Assembly (NCBI GenBank): GCA_037074765.1
Contig: JBAMDO010000136.1
Span: 62,001-126,000 of the forward strand
Direction of reading: 5' to 3'
Origin: Mansonella perstans
Taxonomy: Eukaryota > Nematoda > Chromadorea > Rhabditida > Onchocercidae
DNA length: 64,000 bases
A program made the translations under genes and the position numbers. Under the pieces are notes generated by a model, which saw only the letters and a program-made list of their open reading frames with translations, made no database searches and was not told the DNA's origin. Positions 23,722 to 45,169 of the stretch are shown here, in pieces. The stretch's first letter is position 1; each line of letters begins with the position of its first letter.

Positions 23722-26399
23722 ACTACAATCTGTCTTTTCATTATCTGTTAGTATTACTCAACTCTAATAGTAAATTATAACTCTCCCTTCCCCATATTGA
23801 CTGATAACAACCGTCAAATATCAAATTGATCATTGGTAAGAAATGAAATCTATTCAATTTAAATGTTCAATTTAAATAAATTTAAATCAAATATTGGATA
23901 ATTTATTGTTATATAATGTAATTGTACTACTACATTTAACAATATATCTTCCGAGAAGCTTTCAATTCCCCATAATCATCCATATTACCACCAGAATTTA
24001 CAACACTCTAAGCTTAAAATAAAAAAATTAACGATGTAATCTACAACACCATTAATGCGGTCACAATATGCAAATAAACAATCCCATGAATTTGATTTAA
24101 ATTTATACCAATCGAAAAATATATATGCATTTAAATTACTTTGGTTACTGTGATTATCAATGATTATTATCCAAAAATAATGATAAGACTTTATTACTTC
24201 ATGGTAACGTACTCTGTCAACTTAACCAATTTCATCAAGTATTCATTATTTGTTGCTAATTATTTGTAATTGCTAAATTGATCTAAAATTAACATTTGAC
24301 GATAGCAATTAATTTTTTTCCGCTTTCTTTAGCAAAGCATATTATGAACTGATATAACCATTATCTCATAGGACCATGCTTAATCTGATAGTAAAACTTG
24401 TGACTAATTCTATTGATATGATGCACTATTTAATAGGATCAGATAGTCATCCATTCTTCATCCAATCGTTTCTTCAAAAAATAAAGTTTCTTTCCCTGAA
24501 ATGATGGAAACTTTTTGAGAGTCAAGAAAAGCTATAATTAAAAAGAACTATGATAGAAGGACCCATGATATAAAAAAAAAAGAAAAAGATATAAAACTAT
24601 TTAAATGATAAATTTTGATAATTTTTATCACTCTTTCATGTACTCCTTTCTTTTTTTTCAGTCTTATTCTCTTAAATTTATCATTTCATTTTTTTTTTGT
24701 TTCAGTCAATTTTGAACCAACTGATAAATTGATAAATTTAACAATTGCTCGATCTTCTTCATTAAACATTTTCCGCTTTATGCCCAAAAGTTTTTACCTT
24801 TGCTCTTCAAGAGTTTACCTTTGTTTCAATATTTAAAAGTTCCCTTCAGACTTTTAAGCATAAACATATGAACGCTTGACCCATATGCATAAGGCAATAT
24901 TTCCCACAAATACATTTTTTTTTTCACAAAATCTTTTTACAGTGAATTCTCCATATGAATTCCTCTGCTCATTTCCGCTTGTCGATATTTGCACCACAAA
25001 TTACGGTAAATTTGAGACCTTTTTACGCCCTGTAAGCAAAATGTTTCGATATTACCTCACTTTGTATAACTTAAAATCGATTAGTTCGTTTTTCATGTTC
25101 GATGACTTGAGATGTTGATAAGAGATAAAAAGAGAAATGCTTGAAAAAATACATGTATGAAAGTAAACATAACCTTTTGTTCAGCTTATCAGTAAATATA
25201 AGTTAAATCATTAAATCCATTCATTGCCGAAGATGCAGTTTAAAGAAAAAGAGGAAAGTTTAGGTTGACCGAGCATTCATTTATTGGTGTTGATAAAAAA
25301 TGATAAACTGGTCAATCTATCCGATATGTCGATTGATTTATTGTTGCGCTGTAGCGTTGCTGATAATTGATTAGATCGGTCGATAAACATAATCTTTATG
25401 CAAACATATAAGAGTACAGATATATTTATATAAATGAATATATATATATATATATGTACATGTATTCTTATACAACAGCTGTAATAAAAATATAGCCATA
25501 ACCAATTTTTTTTTCACAGCAATTTTTGCAATTAATTTTATAGTACAATAAAATTACTGGAAAAACAAATTCCAACTTTTAATTTCATTCCAAATTAATT
25601 TAATATTTAACTAAACGCCTAAATAAGGATAAAGAACTTCTTCAATTAAATAAAACAAGCAGAAAAAAACAACGCAAGAAAAAAAGAATATGTAAAGTGA
25701 TGTGCTGCATGAATTGTTTGGATGTCTTCACCTAATCCTAGCATTCCAGTTAGAACACATTATTTTTTGGTCAAGGCCAAAGAAAAGTATGATTCAGACA
25801 AAGAAAATTATTCGGCCAAATGGCTAACGCAAAAGACATTATTTTGCCAAATAGCCAAATAGGCATGATTTTTTGCTCCATTACATATTTTGCCAAATAC
25901 GCAAAAAAAGGCAGTAAAGGTTAAATTGAGAATGTAATAAGGTCAAAAACCGTTCTATTACTTTGCCTTTGGCTAGAGAAAAAACTTCGTTCTTGTAATA
26001 GTAAAGGTTAAATTGAGAATGTAATAAGCGTAGTGCCAAATTTATTAAATCACCAATAAGATGGGAATGTTGAAATGTGATAAAGCAATGCTCCCAACCT
26101 TCTTTTGACCTGAGATCACTTTAGCTTCTTTATTTGTAGCAGAACCGCAAAAAATTTAAAAATGGTAAATTGTTAAAGAAGAGAAAAATTAGAGGGAAAA
26201 AAAACAAAAGAACCCTGCTATTTTCTGGGCAGGAAAGGGAAACTTCTAAAATACGGCCCTTCCCCGGAGCGTGTTTTAGTTTTCGCGGAAATTGGTTAGA
26301 AGTCAACAACCTATGATTGATAACAAATGACATAAGTCACTGGAATCTACATTTGGTTTCCTTCTTGCCTGCTTTTGAATTATTTTGATAAGGTTTTGA
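23722..26399. other. Intergenic between GET1 and globin
   Basis: The stretch is AT-rich, with a TA dinucleotide run at about 25436-25456. A patch at 25760-25925 is rich in GCCAAA and TTTGCC words, and a 29-bp direct repeat (25913-25941 and 26000-26028) lies next to it. Open frames near 24615-25118 are T-rich and not convincing. Confidence 0.5.
25913..26028. repeat. 29-bp direct repeat, 87 bp apart
   Basis: AGTAAAGGTTAAATTGAGAA followed by TGTAATAAG occurs identically at 25913-25941 and 26000-26028. The DNA between and before contains several TTTGCC/GGCAAA words in both orientations. It may be the remnant of a small mobile element, but I cannot define its ends. Confidence 0.75.
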
Positions 26400-33663
<7,264 letters not shown>

Positions 33664-35164
33664 TCAAATTTTTAGCACATTTGTTGATATTTAGATGCAT
33701 GCAATTTTTTTTTATTTTTGGTGAGCAAATGTTAAATTTTACTTCAGTCTGAAATTAATGAAATTTAAATTTAATCGAAAATCTAAAATGTAAAACATAA
33801 AAAAGTATTTTTATTTTTATTGAAATTTTCACTTTTGATTTTACTAGCATTTAACAATTGTTCGTAAGTTTTCGAAATAGAAAATTCATCAATTAGAATG
33901 AAAATAAAATAGTAAACAAGTGAAAGAAAATTGTGAAAGATGACGTCATTCCCATTTGTACTTTTGCTAATTATTTCAACAAATAGGTGAGAAAATTCAG
34001 ATTTTCAATAAATAAATATAAGCTTAAATTTAAGCATATATAATGAGCCGGGTATAGTAAGCTAAATGCTATACGATAGTAAACTTTATTATACAATAAA
34101 TCAAATTCTGTTATAACACTAGAGCGTAAATATGAATTCAAATTAAGCATTCAAGCTTAACTGATAAGCTTAATTGATGAGCAAAGAGGTTCAGCAATCG
34201 CTAATGAATTCATTAACAAATTTCTCCATTCATGCAATAAATATATTGAGGCTCATTACTGTTTGCATTGCGTCTTTTGAATAATGAATGGAATGCCAAG
34301 TTAGACTCATTTTGATGGAAAATAGAAATTTGTAATTTCTTTCGTATCTTGTCCCATTCTTGTAAAACCTGAATTTTTTTCTGTATTTTTGAAAACAATT
34401 TCAATTTTTCATTTTATTTCAAGGAACGCATCATCAGTGGGTCATGTAAGAAGATTTGAAAATTACAATCTGATATTAATCTCAAAAAAAAGAAAGCTCA
34501 ATCATTAAAATTTTTCAACTTTTAAAATTTTAATAGATTTCAACTTGAAACGAAATGTCAAAGAAGGAAAAAAAGTGGAAAACAAAAAAGTATCATTAAT
34601 GGCACAAGAAGACTGTGTAAGGAATATAAAATTTGAGCAGTCAAATTTTTCGATTCGAGTTAATTAAGTTTTTATTTAATTATTTGGGAAAATTAATTTG
34701 GATGAAATCACAAAGAAAAGGAATGACGATACAGAAATTACGCTAATTTATCATAGTAGATGAATAAGTCAAAACAATCTAAATGCTAGTTAATAATTAT
34801 TGATGTTAAAATTAACGTATTCTTATTGAAAGAAAAATTAGTTTAGTATTCTTATTAATGTTAAAATTAGTGTATTCTTATCGATTAAAGTCAAATAAAC
34901 TGAATGAACGCCCAAGTGATGTAAAGCAGTAACTTTTGATAATTTATAAATTAATAAAAAATTCGAAATTATTTATGGATTGCTAATCAATAAGTGATAT
35001 TCTTATCATTACATTTCAATGAAGTAAACAAAAAAAAGAGCAGAAAGATATAAATTATTAAAAATTTTATTTTTATTTCATAAAAAATTCCGTTGTTTAC
35101 TTTACAGGCAATACGGCATTGAAATTCCAATTTAATAATTAATTTAATATATCGAAAAAGCTCA

Positions 35165-35260
35165 TTATGTACACATATGCTCATACACGCATACATGCAC
35201 ACATGCGCACATACATGCACACAAATACACAAACATACATATATGCATACAAATACACCT
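35165..35260. repeat. CA/TATG-rich microsatellite-like patch
   Basis: Alternating purine/pyrimidine sequence built from ACACATATGC, CATACACGCA and TACATGCACACA words. It is a degenerate simple repeat. Confidence 0.7.
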
Positions 35261-36000
35261 AGAAATGAATTAAACTAAAATTGTTTAGGTATTTTTTTTT
35301 AAGAAACATAAAAAAAATGATTGAAAATAACTATCACTATTATCCTTGAATGTATTCAAATTAATTAAATTGAAGCAAAAATGAATTTCAAAGCAAAATG
35401 AAAGAGAATGCAGTGGATTGCACCAGTACAATAAGTATTCTTCATCAATCTCAATTTGAATATATTCTAAGATAATAGTGATAATGAAAGAATTATTGAT
35501 TGTTTACATTGAAAACAATTTAGTATGATGAATATTGTTATCTCTACAAGTAACATAGAATGCTAATTTGCAGAATATATAACAAATATGGATTTCGGTA
35601 AATTTCAATGTCTTTTCATGTTTATCAGAACATTTACCGCACAATTTCCTCTGATCGTAGCAGATGAGAATAATTCAGCTTGTCATTTAATCCTGTCATC
35701 TTAGATTTGCCTAGAAGAATAAGTTTAGCAAATGAAACAACTGAGTTTATCATCTAATCCTTCTCTCAATTTATTTGATAAGTTTGAAAAATATATGAAA
35801 AAAATTCATCTCATATATTTTAGCAGTAAAAAAAAGAAGTGAAATTAACCAATTTAATTGGTAGATAAAAAACTTTCAGAAAATGAATTCCAATTTGTTT
35901 TAATTTATTTATAAGTTTGAAGAAATTTTAGTTTATTTAATCTTTCATTCTTTCTGGAAGAGAGAATTTCCTGAATTCTTTTCATCCCATTTACACCTTT

Positions 36001-36024
36001 TCTCTCTCTCTCTCGCTCTCTCTT
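36001..36024. repeat. TC dinucleotide microsatellite
   Basis: A run of TC units with one interruption (TCTCTCTCTCTCTCGCTCTC, then TCTT) and nothing else of note. Confidence 0.85.
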
Positions 36025-37789
36025 ACTATTTGAATTTCATATCTAAGAATCCCATTGTTAAGGTAACTGTTGGAAACATAACATAGTATCATTGATATTA
36101 CTGATATCATTAATGAAATATAATTGTCATAGTTTATACATAATAAAGTAAAATTTAAGAAGATTGTTTCTTTTGATTCTTTGGAAATCTAAAAAAATTA
36201 TAACGGACTAGAAAAAAATATAATTCACAAAATTTTTAAGTAATTTTTTCAAATTAATTTAAAATATTTCAATTCACCAACAAAATTCTGAAATTAATTC
36301 AAATATTATAAATTGGTTTACAAAAATTTTTTTTTACAAAATTTTAAAAAGAGGACAAATCAATTTCTGGAATTTCATATTAGTTGACAAAATTTTAAAA
36401 TTAATATGAAAGATTCCAAAATTGGAATTTTAAGTAGCAACTGAATTAGAGAAAAATATACTTCACAAAATCAAAAATTTTTAATTAATTTTTTTCAAAT
36501 TAATTTAAAACATTTCAATTTATCAACAAAATTCTAAAAATATTTAGAATTCTAAATATAATAAATAAACAATATGACGCAAATACGACACAAATGTCTA
36601 AAAATATGAAAAATATAGTGCAAATGAGTCTTAAAATAATGAAATTAAATAAATGAATGGAAATATGAATCATGAAAGCGCCCTGATTTAGAATAGCAAT
36701 TATTGTCTTGCTTCATGCATCATTTGCTATTTATAAATTATTCGAGAATTAATTTGCACTTACCGCCTATAAAACTATTTTTGTTCCTTTTTTTTTCCAC
36801 AAATTCTCATAAGAGAAATCAATTAATTTTAACTTGTAATATAGTCAAATACATACAAAAAGAAATATGCGCGGTTTTTCTTTTTTTTGTAAGATAATTT
36901 GATAATTTAAATCACAAAAACTTTGGCTCAATGACTTAGACGCAACATGTAACAAATACGTAATGAAGAATGAGTAAGAATTGTTGAAATTAATTAAATG
37001 AATTAATTTGGATTATGAAGGAGAATTGATAAGAAAAAATAAATGTTGCTCTATGCATTTGCAATGCTTTCCATGTCAAAATTTTTGGCTAATTTAAATT
37101 ATAAAACTTAGACTTAATGACCAAGCGCTAAATGTTGTAGAAAAAAGAGAAAATTTGTAATATTGCAGGAAAGTAATGAAGAAATTTGTGCTTTTTTTTT
37201 CTTGTTTTCGTACATTTATCATCCGATCCCAAATATATAGAGAAGCATTGGTTTTCTTTTTTTTTTCCACACTCAATTTCTAGACATTTAGCATCTGATC
37301 ATAGGCAAGGGCTTTTTTCCCACAAAATTTGATGGAGTGTATTTCTAACTGCCCATTAATCAGCTCAAATAATAGTGCATTCTGCATTATTTTTGGATCA
37401 TTTGTTGCTCATTTAATTTGTAATAATATCTTAAGACTCAGCAATAAGTATCAATTCTATTATCAACAAATATAACCTCCCATTTATGGCTAAATTTCTT
37501 GGCACTGATAATTAGACTAGCCATGAAGGGTATTTGAAAATGCTAGAATCTGAATTTTGCTACCTTGAATAATTAATTAATTATCACAATCGTAGAAAAT
37601 TCCGTATGAAACAAACTAAAATCAATAGTGTATCCTGATTCTGTATTGATGAAGCACTGAGCGGAAATCTTATTTCTTAAAATGAATCCCGAAGAAATTT
37701 CGTCTCGAAGAAATTCTGTGTAAAAAGTGGGACAAGGATTAACCAGGTATGACAATAATTATCATGTAGTATTTGTTATCAAGAATGTT

Positions 37790-39290
37790 AATACTTATCA
37801 TGCAATATTTGCTATCGGGGGTGATAATAATTTTAATATTTGATATCAGGATGATAATAATTATCACAAATTTGTTCTTTCAAATAAGGTATCTGATAAT
37901 AATCATCATATAATATTTGCACTTCTTTTATGATAGTTATTTCACGCATATTTAATAGTTTAGAAAGTTATAAATGAGAAAATTTCTTGGACAGATGTGT
38001 GCAATAATTTCTTACAGTACTTGGGCAAATACTTATACAACAATCTCTCATAATGCTTTAAGAAGTAATAATTATTTTTTCTTATTAAACTTAGAATACT
38101 TAAAAGGAAATAACTTTCTCTTTGACAAAATAAAGCTTAATTTTTTTAAAACAGCAATCCATTAGCATTATAATTTTTTTCTTTTCATTTTCATTGATAT
38201 TTTGGTAAATAATACATATAGTAACTTTTATTTTAATGTTTATTAAAAGCAGTAAAAGTAATTTCCAAAAATTATTACATAGATAAAACATCGAAAAGAC
38301 TTCTTCAATGATATGATAATAACAATTTGAGCCTATGAAATATGATAATTGACTGAAATTTTCAATTCACATCTGGTTGTCAATAATTGTCGATGTGTAG
38401 GATTACGAATTTATGGAAGGATTAAAAATTAATAAGAAATGTACTGATACTGATAAAATGTCGGAAAAGTGTGTTTTTGATGTGTTGGACTTGAATTAAC
38501 ATTTAGTGATATGATGAGAATCATGATTGTCTGAAGTCTAACTTCATGTGTAATCAATAATTGCTGATGTATCATATTGATTAGCTGGAATTAACGTTTT
38601 AATAAATCATCCATTTAAAAAAATGATTTCAATGTTCAAAAAATAAGCAAAAAAAAACAGCAAACTTGAATTTTATTATCATTCAAAAGATTCTTGTGAT
38701 TTGATTTTTTTTTTTGAAATTGAACGATTACCTGAACGGAGTTAAAACAAATGAAAGTAATGTACTTCCTTAGCAATAATGCAAAACTGGCACATCACCG
38801 ATTCCAAATGTTTACTTTTTTCTTTTAAATTTAAAACAAGTTTTGCTCTTGAAATTTTTGCTTATTCCTGGAAAATTAAAATTGTCTTAGATTTTGCTTT
38901 CTTTTTCCATAACTTCTGCATCAACAATTCCGGGTGGTCGCAATGCTTCCAGTTTCTTTAATCGTTAGCAAATTTTTTTTTTTTGTTCTTAATGCTATTT
39001 GTGCAAAATTATTGAAAAGTATTCAAGCAACGCATAAATCCGAATGCTTACTTATTACTCAAATTCAACATTTCTTTCCAATTGTTAATTGAAACAATTT
39101 TTCGAAATTTACAAGTTAAAAATTTGAGGAAAACTCATTGAGAGACTTAATTCCGTAGATCAGGACTTTTGAACTTTATAACTTAATCACTTTTCATTTT
39201 ACAAACGAAGACTTTTTAGTCTTAGAAATGAAATTTTGAAGTCACAAATTAAAACTTCTGAACTTTACGGATCAGTTTTTGAAATTTTTG
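37790..39290 (+). repeat. Repeat block copy 1 (upstream region and exon 1 of the Cys-rich gene)
   Basis: This block starts with several versions of GATAATAATTATCACAAATT and runs through ATTTCACGCATATTTAATAG and ATGAGAAAATTTCTTG into exon 1 of the Cys-rich gene at 38943. The same order of words recurs at about 42870-44600 and, shortened, at 46690-47300, all in the same orientation. Copies differ by many substitutions and indels, so the duplications are not very recent. Confidence 0.75.
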
Positions 39291-40646
39291 AATCTTACCT
39301 TAAATCCAAGTTTTTATAAATTGAAATTTTTGGACTTGATAAATTAATTTTTTTTCAGATTTTTGGTATATTCATTGGTCTTAATGGTTTTGAAAGTGAG
39401 TAATTTAATTTTTTGTTAAAATGCATTTTTTTAATATGCATTTGCTTTCATGAATGTATTTCATTACAAACAGTCCAACAATATTAATTATTCCAAATTA
39501 ATATTTTCATCAATTAAATTTAATTTACAATCGCTATCCCAATAGCATGCAAAGAAGAAAATATGGAATAATCTGAACTAAGCGAACAATTATAGGTATA
39601 TTTGTGTACACAAAAAAAATGAATATAACAAATTTCAGTTTTGAAAGTAAAAATTTTTCCTATGATAATTTCAATAATTTCATTTTAAGATATTTCAGCA
39701 TGTGTTGACAAATTCTGTCCTTTGGGAACATATTGCGAAGAGCGCGATATTGTTGAATGCGGCAATCCGCCATGTCGACCGCTGCTTGTATGTATGCCTG
39801 ATTACACTAAAGGTTTTTTGGCACTTTTTTCGCGGATTTATGGCTGGCAAATCGCTAAGAAATAAAGAGTATAGTAGGCAAAAATATATTTAATCTATGG
39901 GAATGTTATGAAGACAAGTAATAACATTTAGCTAAATCATTCAAATAAAAAAACAGTATTAATTGAGAAAAAATGAGCTTAGTGATGTGAAAATAATCAT
40001 TTCACCGGTAATTCCTAAAACTATCGGTAAAGGAAAATTTTCTGCGATTTGCAATTCTAAAATATGTATTTCTAAATTATTTCATTCAAATGAAAGAAAT
40101 TCTTCGATACAAAAGTATTCGGGAACATTTCGAATAGATTTTTTATATTTTGCTTCAAAAATTCGATATTTTTCGAACTTTTAATAAAAAAAATTTCAGG
40201 CTGTAAAAGTCATCCACTTTGTCCAGCAGGTCAAATATGTGCCGAAAAGTTGGTGCCCTGTATTGGTCGGTCATGCCGTAAAATTGCAAAATGCGTGCAA
40301 CCAGGCAGTTCGTGTATTTTTGTCATCTTTTTTTCAAATTAACTCTCAAAATCTGTCATATTTCTTAAACAAAATGTTTCATTCTTTAAGATTCCTTTTA
40401 GTTAAAAATAAATAGTTCAAAAAACTGACTAAAAAAAAGAGAAAAATGGAACTACCGATCTTCCATTGTTGTTTAAGACTTTAATTAAATGATTTAAGCT
40501 AACTGTTAGCCATTTTCATTAATTAATTTACAGCATGCGATGCAATGGAATGTCCACCGTCACATAAATGTATAATGACCCCTGGGCCAACATGTATCAG
40601 AACAATTTTATCTGCTGAAGATATAGCCAAAATGAACGAACATTAA
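38943..40646 (+). CDS. Secreted cysteine-rich protein with three Cys repeats
   Basis: Five exons, 38943-38963, 39359-39395, 39699-39812, 40200-40307 and 40534-40646, join in phase to give 130 aa. The two short first exons encode a signal peptide (MLPVSLIIFGIFIGLNGFE). The next three exons each carry one unit. Unit 1 is C-x4-C-x5-C-x7-C-x4-C-x5-C (CVDKFCPLGTYC, then CGNPPC). Unit 2 has nearly the same spacing (CKSHPLCPAGQICAEKLVPC, then RSC). Unit 3 is a shorter four-Cys version (CDAMECPPSHKC, then PTC). Every repeat starts at an intron of phase 1, typical of exon-shuffled extracellular modules. The CPxGxxC spacing recalls follistatin-like or protease-inhibitor modules, but I cannot assign the family. 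It is likely secreted. A broken copy lies at 42.9-44.8 kb. Confidence 0.72.
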
Positions 40647-42869
40647 AGCACGTTTGCAATCAATTAAACTTTTTTATTTGTCACTTTTACAGTAATTTGA
40701 ACACGTTTATTGATCAGTTCCGTTTGAAAACAATTGAAGAAGACAAATGATATTAAATAAATGACATGAGCTGAATTAAGTAAGACATGAGTTGAATATA
40801 AAACGGTAAGACAAAACACTAGATGATGACAAAAGCGCTATTTAAAAGAACCATTTGTCATATTCATTTTCTTCTATCGCCTAGTACTTTTATAGTGAAT
40901 TGCAGCTGTTTATGTTTGAAATCAATCCATAAAATTTTGAAAATTTTCGGAAAGTAACTTTAGCATTATAATTGTTCCTTTTTCGAAGTTTAAGCTGATC
41001 TTATACAAATTACGCCTGTCGGATCATTTAATTGAAATAAATTAATTTTTTCTTACTTCTCAATTTACTCACTAATACATGTTGAAGTTTCTTTCTTGAA
41101 AATATTTTAGAGTTAAAGTTGTGAAGTGATTTAAAAAAAAAACATAGAATTGATAAATGTTTCACAAAATTCTTTTTTTTTGTTAAATATGCGATCAAGT
41201 ATTTTTTTGACAAACATCAATATGTCTTTTTCAATATTTTAAAATAAAATTGAACTGCTTTTTATTCTAAACAATACGTTTTTTTATGAAATGAAAGAAA
41301 AATTAATTCCTAAAAGTTTAAAATGTTTAAAAGTTTTATCACTTTTTCGGCTTGTTTGAAAATATTTTCATCAGTAAAAACTTACTTCATTAAATTGCAA
41401 ATTAATTTCGAATTCAGGCCAACTTCAATATATTTGTACTCATTAATTTAACTTCATGCAAAAGATGCAAAAGTTGATCTTTTAAGTTAGTCGGCTTATT
41501 GATTAATTAATTAAACTCTAATAAAATTTAATATACACTTTAAATTATTGAAACGGAGAAAATAAAAGAGATTCGATAAATTGTAAAGAAAACATTATTT
41601 ATAGGTCAAAAAAGTCAGTGCCAGGTAATCAATTATATGCCCAATTGTGTAAAACTGATAAATGACAGTCATTGATATGGGTCCACATAAGTTATACAAT
41701 AGTAACTGTGAGAAGCGCAATCAGCGTTTCTTTTTTCTCGTCACTACAAGTAATCAATTATGCCCTTTTTAGTCAATCAAATTTTAAATTTTATAAACAT
41801 TTTGAATGTTATCAAAAATGCCGCTTTTAGTGTGACTAGCCATTTTTTTTTTACACAAATTGGTAAATTTCAAATTATTATCCAAAATTTTTATTCCTTT
41901 TTTTCTCTGACCGTCTGTTTGTTGCCAATAAAGATAAAACCAGAAAAGTTTAATCATTTTTGCTTATTGTCCACTCTATTTGTATAAGTTAGCGATGGCA
42001 ATTAATACGAAATATTTGGAATAAAATTACCCCAATTAATCTATGCTTTACAATCCATGTGTTACTCATTTCGCTTAACGCGAGAGTATTCATCGAATAA
42101 TACTGATCATTCGTTGAAATTCTTGAAAACTATTCGTAATCTTCATAACGAAAAAATAGACAAAATTTCGGAAGTGGTGGAAAGCTCACTTTTGGAAGGT
42201 TATTGTATATATTGTATTCTCGTCGCCTTTCTTCTTGCTGAAAATGTCAAGTTTACATCTGGAAATAATGTTTGTGGAAGGCTTGAGAACCATAATTGGC
42301 GCAAGTTATTTTTATACATACAAGGAAATATTGGCAAATAAATTTCCTGAAATAATGACAATTTTTTAAGTAATTAGAAATTTAATGTAATCTAAATTAA
42401 TTTTTCAACAATATTATTCTGTTGTATGACAGATAAAAGAACGAAACAAAAAATCTTGTATTTATTACCTGAAATAAGTATTTCGGAATATTTCATGAAA
42501 AATAAGAGAGAAGAAAAAAGAAATAGAAAATGCATAGAAGCAAAGTGAAAACAAGTCATTATTGCATTCCTGCTATTTCTGTCCAAAATAACCTGAATGA
42601 CGAATGAGTGGAGGAAGTGCTGGTGCAAAGCTGGAGGTTATGGGAGTGCTGGTATTGCAGTTGCAGAAAGTCCTGCAGTAATTAGCAACAAAGTTTAGGA
42701 AATGATGAATCAAGTTTAGAACATTACTCCCTACATTATCAGTTATAAACCTATCGTCTGCCCATTCAACTAATAATTTTCTCCCAGCGAATTTATAGAA
42801 GTTTGCTTAACAATCAAATACTTACGAAGTACGGACAAATGCTGTGCAAGCTGCGCTATCACATGAAGC
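40647..42869. other. Spacer between Cys-rich gene and its pseudogene
   Basis: AT-rich and mostly featureless. A 94-codon plus-strand frame at 42057-42341 has more balanced composition than its surroundings but no motif, no good splice sites and no homologue that I recognise, so I do not call it a gene. Confidence 0.5.
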
Positions 42870-44760
42870 GATGGTAATAATTATCACAAATTCGATCTTT
42901 TAAGTAACGTATTTGATAGTAATTATCATGTAATATTTGCACTTCTTTCATGATTGTTATTTCATGCATATATAACAGTTTGCGTAGAAGGCTACAAATG
43001 AGGAAATTTCTTGAACAGATATATCCTCATAATGCTTTGGGTAGTTGTATACAAAAATTTTCCATAATACTTTACAACAGGTACACAAATAATAATTATC
43101 TTCTCTTATTTAATTTTAAACATTTAAAAGAAAATAGCTTTCTCTTTGTGAAAATAAAACTTGATTTTTTTAAATAGCAATCCACTCCAGGCATATAAAT
43201 TTTTCTTTTTATTGTCATTGATATTTTGGTAAATAATTCTGTTAGTAATTCTTTTTTTTGTTTATGTAAAATACTTGGATATTATTAGTTGTTAAAAAAG
43301 GTGAAAAGAGGAAGAAATTATTTCGCCTTTTCGAAGCTCCTAAATAGAAAGCGCAAAATATTGGAAAAACAACAACGGAATGTTTTTTTCTTTTTTGGCT
43401 CAATTGAAAATGATTAATTGAAAAAATTTTCAGAAAATTGAAATTTATCGTAAAGAGTTGGATTGAACTTGGAATGGAAATAGTTGCAAAAATGGTAACT
43501 TTTACTTTAATGGCTATTAAAATCAATAAATGTCGCATAATTTTCAAAAAATATTTGATACTATGAAGTATGAAAATTGGCTGGAATTAATGACAATTTG
43601 AAACTATGAAATATGATAATTAGCTAGAATTTTCAATTCACATGTGCTGGCTAATAATTATCGATGTGTAGAATTACGACTTATTGAAAACAATATTGCC
43701 ATCGGAAAAGTTTCTTGATGTGTCAAACTAGAATTCAACATTCAGTGATACAGTGATAAATCATAATTGTTTAAAGTCTAAATTCATAAGTAATCAACAA
43801 TTACTGCTGTGTTAATGATGTGTATGTCATCGATTAGTTAACTCTCTATGTGGAACTATCTTAATAAATGATCAAAGATCTATTGATAAAAGGGAACATT
43901 TCTATTTCAAAAACTCATTCCAATGCTTAAATATTAAAAAAAATGAGCAAAAAAACAGCAATTTGAATTTTATTGTCATTCAACAAATTCTTGTAATTTT
44001 TTTTTTTTTTTGAAAATGAAAGATTACCTAAACGGAGTTCAAACAAATGTAAGCAATGTATTTCCTAAGCATTAATGCAAAATTGATGATTTACCGCTTC
44101 CAAATGTTTATTTTTTCTTTTAAATTTAAAATAAGTTTTGCTGTTGAAATTTGTGCTTTTTTGAATAGATTATTCCTGCAATATTTAAATTGTCTTAAAG
44201 TTTGTTATCTTTTTTCATAGCTTCTACATCGGGAATTCCGAATGATCGCAATGCTTCTAATTTGTTTAATCGTTAGCAAATTTTTTTTTATTCTAATTCG
44301 GCTATTTGCGCGTAATTATTAAAAAGTATTCAAGTATATGATAAATCCAAATACTTACTAATTGAAATTCAGAAGTACTTTTTTTTGCATTTGTTAATTA
44401 AAACAAATTTTTGAATTTTACTAGTTAAAATTTGAGAAAAAACTCGTTAAAAGGCCAAATTCTATGGATCTGAATTTTCGAACTTCATAAGTTAACAATT
44501 TTCCATTTTACAAACGAAGAGTTTTGAGTTCCACAAATAAAATTTTGAAATCATAAATTAAAACTTCTGAATTTTGCAAATTAATTTCCGTAAAATCCGG
44601 AAGTTTTAAGCTAATTATCAGCTAATTTACAGCATGTAATGCATTGAAATGTCCATCATCACATAAATTTCAATGATTGCTAAACCAACATGTATCAGGA
44701 CAATTTTATCTGTGAAGCTTTTGTTCATTTTGAACGAACACTGAAGCACGTTTGCAATCA
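42870..44760 (+). repeat. Repeat block copy 2
   Basis: This is a second copy of the Cys-rich gene block, in the same orientation as copy 1. It begins with ATAATTATCACAAATT, runs through ATTTCATGCATATATAACAG and ATGAGGAAATTTCTTGAACA, and ends just past the last exon remnant. An extra stretch at about 43250-43470 has no counterpart in copy 1. The segment matching copy 1 exons 2 to 4 is missing. Confidence 0.75.
44251..44725 (+). pseudogene. Truncated pseudogene of the Cys-rich secreted protein
   Basis: Exon 1 is recognisable at 44251-44271 (ATGCTTCTAATTTGTTTAATC then GTTAGC, against the functional gene's ATGCTTCCAGTTTCTTTAATC then GTTAGC). The last exon begins at the TTTACAG site ending at 44633 and carries the same words (CATCACATAAAT, CCAACATGTATCAG, GACAATTTTATCTG, TGAACGAACA) with point changes and stops. 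DNA corresponding to exons 2-4 and their introns is absent, as if one deletion fused intron 1 to intron 4 (the junction is near 44600). The copy therefore cannot make the protein. Confidence 0.78.
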
Positions 44761-45169
44761 CTGAACACGTTCATTGATCACGCTTATAATCACTGGAATT
44801 TTTTTTTTATCACTTTTTTGTTCTTTTTTTTAAAATTCTTTTAAATCCTACAATTTTTTGCAAAGAAAATTCCCACAAAATAAATGCTTGATTTTCGAAT
44901 TTTATTTTTTTATAAATGAAGAATCGTTAAATCAGTTGGCTTGTTTGAAATTCAACTGATTACATCCCTTTCGTAGTTTTATTGATATGCATAGACAACA
45001 AGGAGTTTGAAGTTTAGAATTACACAATGGATCCACATATAGTCGTAGACGGTTGCTGGCTATCAATTCAATGATAGTAATTTCATGGAGAGAGGAAAAA
45101 TTACATCCTGATAGATTGCAAGCAAAGGATTAATCATTACAATAGCTGCTTGGGATTTAGATAATGAGA

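Larger units (their letters stand above)
33664..37780. other. Long intergenic region without supported genes
   Basis: This is AT-rich DNA upstream of the globin gene. It contains a CA/TG-rich patch at about 35165-35260 (alternating ACACATATGC and CATACATGCACAC) and a TCTC run at 36001-36024. Around 36180-36560 there is a degenerate duplication of AAATTAATTTAAAA-CATTTCAATT with CAACAAAATTCTAAAA. None of the open frames has good splice sites or a motif. Confidence 0.55.

Noticed and set aside
42057..42341. 94-codon plus-strand open frame
   Set aside because: Composition is fairly balanced, but no motif, partner exon or family is recognisable, and it sits in non-coding DNA between duplicated blocks.
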